From positions 315,849 through 379,848 of the forward strand of contig MNCI01035176.1 in assembly GCA_015680685.1 (NCBI GenBank): a stretch of 64,000 nucleotides of DNA, read 5' to 3'. The stretch comes from Gnetum montanum. Its lineage: Eukaryota > Streptophyta > Gnetopsida > Gnetales > Gnetaceae. Numbering within the stretch: position 1 is the first letter of the stretch; each line of letters starts with the position of its first letter. A program made the translations under genes and the position numbers. The notes below the pieces were generated by a model. The model saw nothing but the letters and a program-made list of their open reading frames with translations, had not been told where the DNA came from and searched no databases. Positions 45,001-56,035 of the stretch are shown here, piece after piece.

Positions 45001-46844
45001 ATGCCTCATTCTAGAGACTTTAAAGAGTAGGTTGCAATGTAAGAAGTCTCATCCTGCCGAAGAGACTCCCCACAGGGGGAAGAAGCTGCAGATCAAAGTT
45101 CGCAGGGTGCAACCCCTAGTTGGTAAGTATGCTAAACTTGTTTTTGTCAGCATAGCATTTGTTATGTTGTACTACGCTGCGTAACGTTGTGCAGTGTAGT
45201 GCTTGTTTCAAGTTGGAATAGCTTGCTAATTGTGATTATGCTTTATCAGAAGAAAGAAAGAAAGAAGAGGAAGAAGTTTTGGCCCCTGAAGTAAGGGCAC
45301 CTGCTAAAGAGGAGGAGGAAGAGGCCCCATCTATGAAAGAAGAGGCCCCTACTGATGATCCCTTTGCAAAGTGTGCTTTAGTGCCTGAAGGGCATATGAG
45401 TGTCAAGGATGCCACCACACTTTTGGGCCAGCTGGAAAGATAGGGGCTACAATTGGATGCTAGTGAGTTTGATCGATTGCTTAACAGTTTCTCGATGGGT
45501 GATCCCCTCGTTACCACCCTTGAGGATTTGCTGGGTAGGAGCTCTGCACTGTCGTGTCAATTTTCATCAGCTCTATTGCTATCCTCTCTACCATGGCTAA
45601 CATGTTTTATTGTGCAATAGACACCACTGTTAATGCCCCTGATCCTTCTTCCTCAATCCATGTCTGACCCTGAACCGAGACCCCCAACAAGTTTACCTTC
45701 ATGGAGGGGGTGGTTGATGATATGATCGATCGCTTGAAGTAGATCAATCCCGAGATCAATACACTACAATTGCTATGCTAGGCATTTGTTGTTTTTAGCT
45801 CTTTTGTTTATTTATTTTTTTTGTGTCAGTGTGACTAACATTCTTCCATACATGGCAACTTCCCATATCAAGTGGGACCCTAAGCAAGCCGTAGAGGTTG
45901 ACGTTGTGCCTGAACTTATATCAGAGGTGACTGAGATACCTCATCACATTTACAATGAAGTGACTAAATGTGCATTGTATTCAGCATGCTCCCTTTGGGA
46001 GTGTAGGCACGTGAACAAAGACTTCTGAAAGAGGGTACAAAAACTCAAGAAAGAGAAGACTAACCTAACCACCGAGGTGGAGGATCTTTGATCTAGGAAT
46101 GAGTTACTATTGGACCACGACACCCATGACAGCAATTGGTGTACAACTATGATTAACTATGCCAAATACTAGACAGTCATACAAAACAATAACGAGGCCA
46201 TTCGTGAAATTATTGAGCAGCACATGCAAATGGACCTCCTAGCACAGAAGAACTAAGACTGGAAAGACTACAGTGAAAAGGTTTACGAATGGGGATAAGC
46301 ACAGAATAACCATAAACATATGTATAATATGGAAAGTTCCACCTTTCGTAAACAATATCGGGATGTCGTTGTTGAAGTGCATACCCTTAGGCTATTTCTT
46401 GATGTCATTGGTGCTTACGAGAGGTTCATGCAATAGTTGATGGTAAGTGAGTCTCCTAAAAGGGAGGTGACCCTACCTACCGGGGAGACCACAACTGCCA
46501 CCTTTTCCCCAGGACCACCCAGATGGATAGCCGTGGAAAAGAGGAAGGTTGCAACAAGCACTTATCTAGGAGAGGGAAGTTGGTGCAACCTCACTGAGGA
46601 GGAGATCTTGCAACGTCCAGCAGTCGGCATGGATCAGATGCCCTCCAAAATGGATGTGGGGCCATCTTAGGTTAGTCACCTTTTGTTATGTTATGGTTTA
46701 TTTTGTAAACTCCTTTACTATAGTTTGACTTACTATTTTATTTTTTGCTTTATGCAGGACCTAATGGGACAAGAGATGGTGATGGAAATGAAGACCCATA
46801 GCATAGCGACTAAGAATTTTATTTCTTACTTTGAATTTGATTAA
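42022..46844 (+). pseudogene. Multi-exon gene antisense to element C: FCP1/NIF-like phosphatase domain plus unknown C-terminal part
   Basis: Proposed exons: 42022-42140, 43175-43624, 43711-43985, 44086-45122, 45250-45534, 45621-about 45774, 45830-46670, 46758-46844. Introns are bounded by GT and AG on the + strand (for example CGGTAAGT, TTTTGCAG|GG, ACAGGTAAGT, TTGCAG|TA, TTATCAG|AA, TTATGCAG|GA), and the reading frame is kept across junctions; only the sixth donor is damaged. Exons 2-3 resemble the FCP1/NIF (HAD) domain: LVLIVLELIGVLCYL, then VSFREGARDFLQFL, then FSVIVWSHLSAKTV, then YNTLFV and NPPGTIYYADRFYIDE. The catalytic Asp positions are not acidic pairs (VLELIG, FVACH). Exon 4 has one frame change (44954-44993) and includes QLFSNLFGVPSNS and HAWIMREVMEEGTRYNWAQY, vaguely like plant transposon-associated proteins. 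Later exons are Glu-rich or coiled-coil-like. About 1080 codons with around a dozen stops. Because the splice signals fit only the + strand, it is not part of C's sense genes. Confidence 0.65.
43006..43125. repeat. 28-bp tandem repeat in intron 1 of the antisense gene
   Basis: About four units of the form GGCTATGCTATGCTATATGC plus AAACAGAA, starting near 43018, 43046, 43074 and 43102, the last incomplete. Confidence 0.65.
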
Positions 46845-46964
46845 TTTGTAAACATTATTGATTAACATTAAGTGAAGAATGAATGCAAAATAATCTATTT
46901 TATTTTGGTTAACGTGTTTCATTTATTTATTTTATTGTTTATATTTTTTTGGGGTAGTAAAGTT

Positions 46965-47152
46965 GCCCGTTTTAGGCCTTGGCAAGCCGCAATGAGTAGT
47001 TTAAAGCCATTCCAGGCCGTGGCTAGTTTTAGGCCATTTTGGGCCATTGCTAGTTTTAGGCCATTTCAGGCCTTCACTAGTTTTAGGCCATTTTGAGCCA
47101 CATGTGAGGTGATAAAAAAATTGCTAGTTTTAGGCCTTAGTAGGCCATGGCG
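46965..47152. repeat. Tandem array 3 of element C, about 6 units
   Basis: Units of about 27 bases of the form CTAGTTTTAGGCCATTTYRG-GCC. The core is related to arrays 1 and 2 (CTAGTTTAAGGTC). It lies between the 3' end of the antisense gene and the protease of C. Confidence 0.75.
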
Positions 47153-47339
47153 TGATGCAAACAATGGACATAATGTAAACAATGTAAATAATGATAAGGA
47201 CACTAGCGTAAACAATGAATACGAAGCAAAAAATGTAAACAATAATTGTAACATTGATACAAGCAGTAATCATGATGCGAGTAGTGGAGTAATTACGCTA
47301 ACACAAACAACGATCATACCCGCAGTTGCTTCCTAAGCC
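47153..47339. repeat. Low-complexity GTAAACAATG-type repeat
   Basis: Degenerate AATGTAAACAATG words (47160-47250). The encoded Asn-rich frame on the + strand is a by-product of the repeat. Confidence 0.5.
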
Positions 47340-48639
47340 ATCATGGGCTTGGCAATGCGTATGGCCGGGTGGTTTTTTTATGATACTCCTCTATGTCATT
47401 GTCTACCACCTGAAAGGGTAGCTCAGCCCATGTTACTTCTTCGTTTGGGCTAGTTTTGACTTGTTCACGCATTTTAGTTTGAACGGGGGTTTGGTTTTTA
47501 GAGATTTCAATCTCTGAACCTTGCTCCATTCCTACATTGTTTATGGCTCGAGGAGTCACTTCATCGCCATGAATTACCACTTCCCCTCCTGCGTAAGGTA
47601 AGTGGATTTCCTGGTGTATTGGTGAGGAAATGGCCCTCAACTAGGCCAACCACAACCTCCCCAGGATAAGATTGAACCCAAGCATCTCCTCTACCACTAT
47701 AAACACCACACTTGTGGGGAACTAGTCCCCTTCCACAAAGTTGATATGTATAGTTTCTTTTACTAGCACACATGCCACATTAAATAATTTTAAGCAGGAA
47801 GTCATCATGGGCTTGATCTGATCGACCAAGCCCAATTTGTCCACTATGGGAAAGGGGATGAAATTAGTAGTGGCCTCGTCATCAACGTGTACCCTTCGGA
47901 TCTTGTACTGACCAACCCGAATTATGATGAACATAGGTGTCGTCGTCACCTAACCCTTTTCAGGGTCATCCTTAATGGACTCATCAGGGAATGTTAACTA
48001 GGATGGTCGTGGTTCCTTAGCTATACACGGAAGCATGATAGCGTGGATCGCTTTTTCTTCTACCGACATGTTTTCGTCAACCAATATAGACATTAACATG
48101 TGAACCATGGCTTCTCGGTGTGCAATGGATGTCATCACCAAGTCATACAGGCTCAAATTTGTGTTTTTCTATTTTAGAGCCTATTTAACTTGGGTGAGGG
48201 CATTGAAAAGATCCTTCCCATCATCTTGTTTTTTGCCCTTTTCCTCCTCCATTCGTCCTAGGAGATGAATCTCTCGAGGGGGAGCTTCAAGTTGAGTACT
48301 ATGCTTTCTTAGGCTGGACAATGGCTATTGCTTCTGTGTGACATTATCGATCGTTGACAATGAGGGGCCCATGGGCCTCGAGGACAAGGGGGTAGGCTTG
48401 GGGGGACCTAAGGTGGTACGTTCCCTAGCCATCTTGTCCACCAAACACTCTTCCCATTTTTTTGAATGGGGCAGCTGCGATGCTGCTTTCATTGCTTGGC
48501 TCTGCGTGGCAGAAGCGCTTGTTTGTTTTGGCACCTTAATAACGAATGATACTTGTGGTGCTAGCACGGGCAATGTAGTTCTGAGCACAAAGGGTGCAAG
48601 GGTAGATGTCTGAGGAGGGACTTTAAGGACAAATGGTTA
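47340..48639 (-). pseudogene. Element C gag tail, protease and linker
   Basis: In frame with gag after a double stop. A proline-rich stretch repeats PFVLKVP-like words, then the protease reads IIIRVGQYKIRRVHVDDEAT and TNFIPFPIVDKLGL (complement of about 47940-47840). The DTG/DGG triad reads DDE, so glycine is lost. The flap end LGFNLILGRLWLA follows (about 47690-47650). A linker with SSPIHQEIHLPYAGGEVVIH and a stop at 47340 ends it. RT should follow directly in a Tat element; here 6 kb intervene. Confidence 0.75.
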
Positions 48640-49914
48640 TCACTGCATAATTTTTGTGGTCATAGGGGTTGCTGCATTTCGATGAGGGACACGCACCACA
48701 AACGGTTGTTGTGGTGATTCTAGGTTACCATCAATGCCAATGATGTTAATTATGTACCCCGCACTATTGGCATTTAGGGGGTCTTCATAAACATGCATTA
48801 ACTGGTTTTCAAGGCAAATAGGACTACTTTCGTCCAAGACCAGCTTGCCCTGATCGATCATGCGTTGGATATCATCTTCCAACACTAAACAGTAGTCTGT
48901 ATCATGACCACATAGTTGGTGGTAGTCACAAAAACATTTGAGCCTAAAATTCTTAGGAATTGATGGCTCATTGGGTGTGGTCAAGGAGGGGTTCCTAAGA
49001 AGTTCGCAATACCTTTGATGCCATTTGATTACTTCCTCTGACATCCATTTGTGTTGTATATACCCAGCTCCCAATAGTTGCTTCAAAAGTTCTGAAGGCT
49101 TAACAAGTAATGGGATGTATTTGGAGTGATCCTTGTGCTCGAAGTTAGGTTTAGGCTGGGTCGACGCCTCAGGTGCTGATGTTGAGGATTGACCAACGTT
49201 ACTTGCGCTAGATGTGGCATTAGCAGATGCTATGGCCACCTTTTTGTTGTTGCTGTTAGGTTTGGCCTCGTTAGCCACAGTGGCCATCATGGCTATTGCG
49301 GCCTTGCCCTTCTCTTTGTCTTTCTTAAGATGTGCATTTTTGTACATGACATAAGGTGGGTCTTCACTAGCCTCGGCTGCATCTTGGATGCTCTTAGTCT
49401 GAGCTAAAGCTTGACTGAGGGAGTGTGGGGCTAAATAGTAAAGCTTTGACCTAATAAAATCATTCACTTCCCCCTTGAAGATGGCCAATAGATGGGCCTC
49501 AGCAATAGGCTCGTGTATTTTATTTAAGATGATGCTCCACCACTGTATGAATCTTTGCATAGACTCAAGTGGGTCTTGCTTGACGCTCATCAGCTGGTCC
49601 AACGTGACTTCCAGTTTCAAGTTATACTTGAAACGGGTCATGAATTGACTCAGCAGCACCTCCAAAGTTGAGATGGAGGTGCATGGGAGTGCATGGTACC
49701 ATTCTAAAGCCTTGTCTGTCAAGGACATGATGAAGATGCGAATGATAGTGTGTGGCCATTGGTGCAACAACAAAGATTCAAACCTAAACGTTACCAAATG
49801 TGTGTTGGGATTGCCCTCCCCATTGTATTTCGTAAATTGGGGGAGTGGCACCCTAGGGGGTAACATAAGCATATGAATGGCCAAGCTAATGGGATCGTCA
49901 TGGTAGAAATCCAT
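48640..49914 (-). CDS. gag: Element C gag, 424-codon uninterrupted frame
   Basis: It contains the plant retrotransposon gag (capsid) domain: LPQFTKYNGEGNPNTHLVTF, then IFIMSLTDKALEWYHALP, then FMTRFKYNLKLEVTLDQLMS and LESMQRFIQWW. A Ser/Ala/Lys-rich stretch follows, then CDYHQLCGHDTDYCLVLEDD, the YCxFHxxxGHxTxxC zinc motif of Tat-type gag. No stop for 424 codons, which stands out against the rest of C. The true start is likely further upstream (50788), so this is the C-terminal majority. The product would assemble the RNA particle. Confidence 0.85.
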   Translation of the reverse strand: MDFYHDDPISLAIHMLMLPPRVPLPQFTKYNGEGNPNTHLVTFRFESLLLHQWPHTIIRIFIMSLTDKALEWYHALPCTSISTLEVLLSQFMTRFKYNLKLEVTLDQLMSVKQDPLESMQRFIQWWSIILNKIHEPIAEAHLLAIFKGEVNDFIRSKLYYLAPHSLSQALAQTKSIQDAAEASEDPPYVMYKNAHLKKDKEKGKAAIAMMATVANEAKPNSNNKKVAIASANATSSASNVGQSSTSAPEASTQPKPNFEHKDHSKYIPLLVKPSELLKQLLGAGYIQHKWMSEEVIKWHQRYCELLRNPSLTTPNEPSIPKNFRLKCFCDYHQLCGHDTDYCLVLEDDIQRMIDQGKLVLDESSPICLENQLMHVYEDPLNANSAGYIINIIGIDGNLESPQQPFVVRVPHRNAATPMTTKIMQ

Positions 49915-50788
49915 GGCCTATATCATGTCAAAATTGACAGCTTTGAGGTGTTTGATTTTCTCAGTGAGGGTCTAGATAAGTTGAAAAGCTTGATCTAGAC
50001 CCGATGACATTGTAGATGGTTGCGAGGCTACTTGAGAAGCCATCATATGTGCCGATGGGGGTTGCGGTGTAGGGACAGTAGCTTGGCCCATGGGGGGCAA
50101 TATTGGTGCTGCTCCTATGAATGGTGTCGCTTGGGCCGTCCACCACCCAGTGGGTGGTGCCGTTGATGCGATGACCGTGGGTGGGGCTGTGGGGTTGATA
50201 GGTTGCCCGGTTCGCAGGGTAGCCCACAGCCCTATGCTAGGTTGTACTACATGTGAAAGCTAGTGTGCTTAGGGCTGCACATAGTATGATACCTGAGAGG
50301 GTTGTACCATAGGCAAGGATAGGGTTGACGCCCACCACATGGTTGAGACTGGGTTAGTTGCTGGTGCTGGGATAGGTGCAGATGAAGGAGCAGAGGCAAA
50401 GCTCGCATGTGACTAAGACATGGACAAAGTATGGACATACAGTAGCATAGTTGTGATGGACGTTGGGTACGCTACTGGGGCAAACTGAGAAGGAAGGGTG
50501 ACTGGGAACAAAGCTAAAGGACCCTTACTAGTACGTGGAAGGTACAGGATGGTTGCCCATGGCTGACACAAGTGTAGATTGTGACAGGGTCATGGTAATC
50601 ATAAAGGGGGTAGAAGCAAAGAGTGGTTTAGACCGAAAGATAGTGGTAGGCGGGATGACTGTAGCGTAGGTTTGCCCACCACTCTTGGAGTGGGAGTCCA
50701 AGTCCTCTTGTCCATCTTGGAATGCATCATCATAGTGGGACACTATGTCCTGTTCCCTGGACCTACTGACTCGCATCAACTGGTCCAA
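49915..50788 (-). pseudogene. Element C gag N-terminal part
   Basis: From a possible start MDQLMRVSRSREQDI (50788) down to the intact gag frame. It is readable in pieces: a Ser/Thr/Pro/Met-rich segment to 50528, then Pro/His/Ser-rich segments with stops. Disordered N-terminal regions are usual in plant gag. Low conservation makes the exact start uncertain. Confidence 0.5.
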
Positions 50789-51442
50789 GACCCATTAATA
50801 TTGTTCAGTCAATGAGATGACAAGTCAGAGGTAGGGATGAACTCCCTTCCATTTTGTTGGAGGAAGTCGAAGTTATGTTTTTCTTCAAGTTCTTGGCAGT
50901 CCAAGGGTAGAGTCACTTGGAATTTTGTGTAGAGGAAGTCATATTGCTCTGTGTCTTATGCCAAGCACTCTGGTGACAGGTGCCATAATCTAAGGGATTG
51001 ATGTAGTGCTAGCACTGGGCTGAGCGACCGCTCAGGACCTATCACATTTTGAATCGAGTATGGAACCTCCAAGTTCAAGGTGGCGACGACAATGGTTGCA
51101 AGAATCATTTTTCGTCGTAACGTGAAAACCATAAAAGAGAGAAAAATTCAAGTGGATGTGCTAGGAAGACACCTGTTACACTAAGGGAGCTACACTAGGT
51201 AGTTTGCTATGTCACATGAGGTGCAGGTAGCGTGGGGAAGTGAACAGGGTGAATGTTGTAAAGTGAGCAATCAGTCAGAGGCTTTAGTCCTACCGAGTCC
51301 CAAAGGAACCGTCGTTGCAACTAGTCTACACCACATGGTGCGTAGACAACCACAAGGGTGTCACATCTATGCTAGTAGATGATGGGATACAAATAGCATG
51401 CAGGATTACTCTTAATACGCAAAAAGGGCATAGAAGGGCCCT
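50789..51442 (-). other. Element C 5' untranslated region
   Basis: About 650 bases between primer site and gag. No frame recognised. Confidence 0.5.
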
Positions 51443-51460
51443 CCTTCTAGCTCCAAAAAC
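51442..51460 (-). other. Element C primer-binding site
   Basis: On the minus strand TGGAGCTAGAAGGAGGGCC follows the LTR end by a few bases. A PBS normally begins TGG, complementary to the CCA end of a tRNA. I cannot assign the tRNA. Confidence 0.5.
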
Positions 51461-53584
51461 TGTAGTGACCGAAAACATCAGTGGCTAGAACACCAAGAGG
51501 TCACCGAGCATACAACCTAACCCCGAATCCATGCAAGGGCCGTGCTGAATGTAAATAGATGTGGGGTGCCCTGAATGGTCCAGTCGATTAGATAGTGACT
51601 TAAGCGGCGTACAATAACCTTTCGTAAACGTTGGTGTTAAGGCTGTTATATGCACGTTGAGCGATAGGCGATGAACGTGAATCAATTAAAAATAATGCAA
51701 AACATAAAAATAATAAAACAAAAATGAAAAAATTTTAGGTAAGGAAGTTCATTGCCCCAAGATCAGGGATCTTATCTTTGCTGAAATGAAGAAGGTGTAC
51801 AATAGATGGCAGTGGGAACAAGCACAGCTTGCAACGAAGCAGTATGGTCACAGTTCCTTAAACTGTTATCAATAGCCGATCACCAAAGAGCTGAAGTGCC
51901 AAGATCTCAATCAAAAGAGCCAACCACCAAAGAAGTAATTGTCAAAAGCTAATTGAATGCTCCAAGCCAACAATGCCAAAAGCCAACCCTACTAGAATGC
52001 TCCCAAAAGCCAACCCCTTAAATGTTGTTCACCAAGGTATTTATAGAGTTAGATGTGGGAGAGAAACGTGGTTTGAGTGCCATGTGTCCTAGGTCCCACA
52101 AAGTGCAGACGTAACTATGTTATGCTGCTGTGCAATATTGACAACTGCTATGCTGTGACCATATTGTTCATGCTACATGTGCTAAAGTTCAGTGAGATGC
52201 TATATTTGTTACAAAGAAAATTTCTAATCAATAAATGCAAAGTGGAGCTAGTGCTCCAAGACTATGTCTTCCCTACTCTTGTGAGCAAGGTCAAGCATAG
52301 GAACAACTTTGGGGATGTTAGGGGGTACAAAACAAGGCAAACTTGCTAATTTCGCTTGTTGGAGAGGTGTTGGGATGAGAATATCCATTGCTAACTAGTT
52401 CTGTAGCTAACCGAAGATGTCTTGAGGCTGCTACGTGAGTGTTACGTTGTTTACACTTTCCAGCATATGTAGCGTAAATACCCACTCACTACACTGTGCT
52501 ACACTACGTAGCGTAGTGTAGCATAGCCACTGGTTTTAAATGAAATCTTGTCTATAAGCCAAAAATACTTGTCTAAGGCCTGGCTAGGTAAGCCACTGCC
52601 ACCCTATCTTTCATGCAGAAAGGTCTTGAGACCTGCTGAGTTCATCTTTGTGACACTTTGATGTTTTACATCCTTGCTATGTTGTGCTACACTATGTAGT
52701 GTAGCGCAACGTAGCAGCCAATAGGACATGCATCCTCACCTGGTTTTGCAATGCTTTATCAAGAAACTATGCTTGAAGCTTGAGGGCGAAGCGAGATAGC
52801 CAGTCTTGAAGGCCGAAATGTGGCTAAGTGCAATCTTCTTGCTGAAACCACTTGGCAGAGGGCCTTCGTGTGTTCTATCCTTACTATGATGTGCTACGCT
52901 ACGTAGTGTAGCACAGCATAACACCCAACTTGGCTTGGATTCTGACTTAATCTTGCAAACATTTTGTCGCAGGATGTTAGTCATGTCCTAGCGTGTCAAC
53001 AGAGAAAACTTGTTCGTTGGTTGAAACCTAAGCAAATGTGCTTACTCCATCAAAGCCATCTAAGTGGGAGCATTACAAGAGTGTATCTCTGCTATGTTTA
53101 TGCAACGTAGCATAGCATAGCACTTTGAGTGAAGAGGACCTTTGATGAAATTCGCTAGATTTTTTGCTATGTCACTTTGCTCATGCATCAAGGATGAAGT
53201 GGGACAGATTCTCTGGAGGGTTGAGTCATCGTCAATGTGCATCTTCAGTACCTATTCAATCTTCTCGAGGCCTACTACACTATGCAGCATAGCGTAGCGT
53301 AGCAGGTTTCTTCAGTTAGAAAACTTGCCGAACTGCTTAGCTCATCCTAAACACTTTCGGTAGCTCCTAACATGCTGTCTAGGTAGACCATCGGTCGGGT
53401 TGAGTACCAAGGTGGGTAGGCTGGAGAGTTCAACAGACCTATCAGCCAGGGCGATAGAAAACTTGCCAGACTATATGGTCTACTTTCAGTGCCTACATTG
53501 TCTGGATGGTCCATCGTGATGCTGCACTTGTGGAAATTCTTGCCCAAATTTCAAGACTCTGCTCTGAAACTTTATGGTGTTTCA
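51461..53584 (-). repeat. Element C 5' LTR
   Basis: 2124 bp, TGTAGTGACC to GGTGTTTCA on the + strand. TATA box complement at about 52036-52047. Homologous to 33847-35989. Confidence 0.9.
52488..53304. repeat. Five GCTACG/CGTAGC palindromes in the 5' LTR of C
   Basis: Blocks at 52488-52528, 52675-52716, 52881-52924, 53090-53122 and 53272-53304, matching the positions in the other LTR. 52496-52517 includes TGTGCTACACTACGTAGCGT. They have diverged by transitions, some compensating across the stem. Confidence 0.8.
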
Positions 53585-54050
53585 ATCTCTAATTCCCATC
53601 TTAGCATCAACAGTACTAAGCCAAGCCCTTCCCATGATAATAGGAAAGTTCCCCTTACAATTGTCCACATGGATCACCAAGAAATCTATTGGTTATAACC
53701 AACCATAGATGGTGGTCACAATATCCTCCATCAATCCTAATGGAATAGTAATGGATTGATCTACAATCTCTAACCTAATATTGCATTTCTTTAATGGAGG
53801 TAGGTTCCAGGTCTTATACATCTCCTAAAATTTTAAGTTTATCCTGAAACCTAAATCTAGTAGAGCCTTACATGGATAATTTCTTGCAATCTGGAAATAG
53901 ATGAGGGGACTCCGAAGATCATAACATTTCCTAGGAAGGTGACCAACCTTGATCTAATCTATGACTATAATGGATCAACATTATAGTATGTACATTGAAG
54001 GACATTTGATTTGAATGAGGCTCAAGGATAATTCCAAAAGCAATTCATGC
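53585..54050 (-). pseudogene. Element B protease, N-terminal part
   Basis: Reads CKALLDLGFRINL where element A has YKALLDSSSSLNLIS, so the D-S/T-G triad is DLG here. VDQSITIPLGLMEDIVTTIY is also recognisable in another frame. It joins 33440-33846 across element C. Confidence 0.7.
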
Positions 54051-55198
54051 AGGGATAGCAACCATGAACATCTGTGAGGGTTTCTATGGATTGTGTGGTT
54101 TGAAGAAAGCCCTCTTTCAAGGCTTATGCTTAGAGCCACTCAAATAATTATCTAGTTATAATTTTACTACCATCGTAGCATTACATTGTTGTGGATGTGG
54201 TGGAATTTTCCCTTGCATTGATGGTGTAGGTGGTAAAGAAGTGGTGTTAGAAGATGTAGGGATAGGTGATGCATATGCAGGAGGATAAGTGGAGGAAGAC
54301 TCAGCTCTTGGATTGGGGATTTAATAATATTCTTAAGGGTAGTAGTAATGAGTGAAAGGAGTATGGCTTGCATAGCCATGAGGAGATATAGGCTATTAGA
54401 CATAATATCCATAAGGTTCCAACTATCAATAAGGATATTTCTATCACAATGATGGCATCCTCCATGCTTTTGGGTTTTACCAATGTTGATATTACTCTTG
54501 AGGTTAAGGTGGTATTCCACTTGGATAATATTGTGTTTGGTAGAACTACTCCCTGTAATTGTCTTGTGGATAAGGCAATGTCCTAGGTAGTTGCTTTCTT
54601 ACTAATTTTGAATTTAACACATACATCCCAAATTTTTGTAGATGCGATATGATAGGACAACATTCCTTAAGATGTTCATATTAGCAAATGACACATTTAT
54701 CATCATCTATCCCTGAATCTACAACATCATCGACTGATATAGCCTTACCTATTTACTAATAATGATCCCTACATATATCCTTGTGTCTCATTCTATCTCT
54801 ACTAATATCCTACTCCATCCTCTCCTTTACTATCTTGAGAGCAATTTGGAACTTCTCATCTAAGGAGTCCCACATTTTATCCACCTTAGCTAATATCATA
54901 GTAACAAATTTCTTGATCAACAAAATTTTCTTTTGTACCACTTCATCTAGTGGTACTTCCTCCTTTGAATCACAGAAATGCACCTTCCTTTTATGAATTA
55001 ATGGATCCCTATAATATTCTTTTGCACTTTTCCTCTTTTTTAACTCTTCTTCTTCCTTCATCACCTAATCAATTAGCCTTTGGATTTGATAGTCTCTCAT
55101 CTTTGAAATTCTCCCTTAGGCATAGACACCAAGAGTTTCTCTAGTTTTGTTCCAGATCCCATCTATAATGTGGCAAAATTTCTCCCTTTAAGAAAATC
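54051..55198 (-). pseudogene. Element B gag, C-terminal half
   Basis: Corresponds to A 9395-10400 in reverse. A zinc-knuckle-like CVIC-x-YEHLKECC segment (complement of about 54665-54710) matches CDICIYDHSKGHC in D. ILAKVDKMWDSLDEKFQIAL at 54810-54900 equals ILAKVHKMWYSLDEKFQTSL of A. It is cut at CATGG (55199-55203) by element D and continues at 62355. Confidence 0.75.
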
Positions 55199-55203
55199 CA
55201 TGG

Positions 55204-56022
55204 TGATGGGCAGCAAGGTACCCCTACGCCCAACCATACGAATCACAAGTGTTCACGCATGATCCAGTTGACTTCCATGGATGGGACTAGTTGTGGCATC
55301 TAGATCGTTATGTCTTGATCACAATTCATTGTCTTCCCACTTGGACTAGTGGCAGCTTTGTCACGTATGGTTTATTCTAAAGTGAGGCATATGATTTTTA
55401 TTATTTTATATTTTATAAATTTAATTTTCTACAACAAAAATGAAAGGTAGAGGAATTTAATATCTAATCATTCTACTATCTAACTAGCCTAACACAAGTA
55501 CCTATCCCACTTTCCTGGACACATCTTGAACACATATAGCCCCACTGGGTTACCAAACGTTAAGTGTTTCTAGGTTACCAAGTACTATATGTATGCTCGA
55601 AGTAGTCATGCTTGTGTTCATTAATAACTGGAAATTAATTACTTAATTAAAGTGTGTTACAAGAAAGTACATGAATTTCAAATGCATTAAAGGAAACATT
55701 ACTTGATTCTCAATGCTGCAAGGATTATCAAAAGGGTTCATTTTTAATCCCATCACACTGTTGTGCTCAGGTACATTAGTGCTTGAATAAAGATCTATAC
55801 ACACTTAGACTCTTGCTATGGACACTCAAAAATATTCTAACTTTGGAATGACTAAACTACAAGAACTTTATTACTCTATGCAAAAACTAATTGAAAAAAA
55901 ACTATATCCAAATTGTGTACCCAAGCACTATATTTATAAGCCAGCACATACCCCTTGATATGGAATATCCAATAACACATCTAAGATTCCAATATCAGAG
56001 CTAGGCAAATCATGACTCATCA
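55204..56022 (-). repeat. Element D 3' LTR
   Basis: 819 bp, TGATGGGCAG to GACTCATCA on the + strand, homologous to 61534-62349. The TATA complement GCACTATATTTATAAGC is at about 55926-55942. The polypurine complement TACCCCCATGACT follows (56023-56035). Confidence 0.9.
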
Positions 56023-56035
56023 TACCCCCATGACT

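Larger units (their letters stand above)
33847..53584 (-). mobile_element. Element C: 19.7-kb Tat-type retrotransposon with an antisense gene inside
   Basis: Bounded by two 2.1-kb direct LTRs. GTCTC (33842-33846) and ATCTC (53585-53589) form a target duplication with one G/A difference, and the protease of B continues across it. On the minus strand the order is LTR, primer site, gag (50788-48640), protease and linker (48639-47340), a 6-kb insert, RT (41253-39955), RNase H (39951-39480), second RNase H (39480-38893), integrase (38890-37735), 3' UTR, polypurine tract, LTR. A second RNase H is known from Tat-lineage elements, and size and LTR length fit Ogre/Tat. The insert holds a multi-exon + strand gene. 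LTR differences are mostly transitions, about 17% over the first 145 bases by eye. Confidence 0.92.

Noticed and set aside
47109-47336. Asn-rich 75-codon protein
   Set aside because: Encoded by GTAAACAATG repeats; no start context or conserved frame.
55204-56022. Taking this LTR as the 5' LTR of element B
   Set aside because: The CATGG duplication at 55199 and 62350, and the continuation of B's gag at 62355, show that it belongs to element D.
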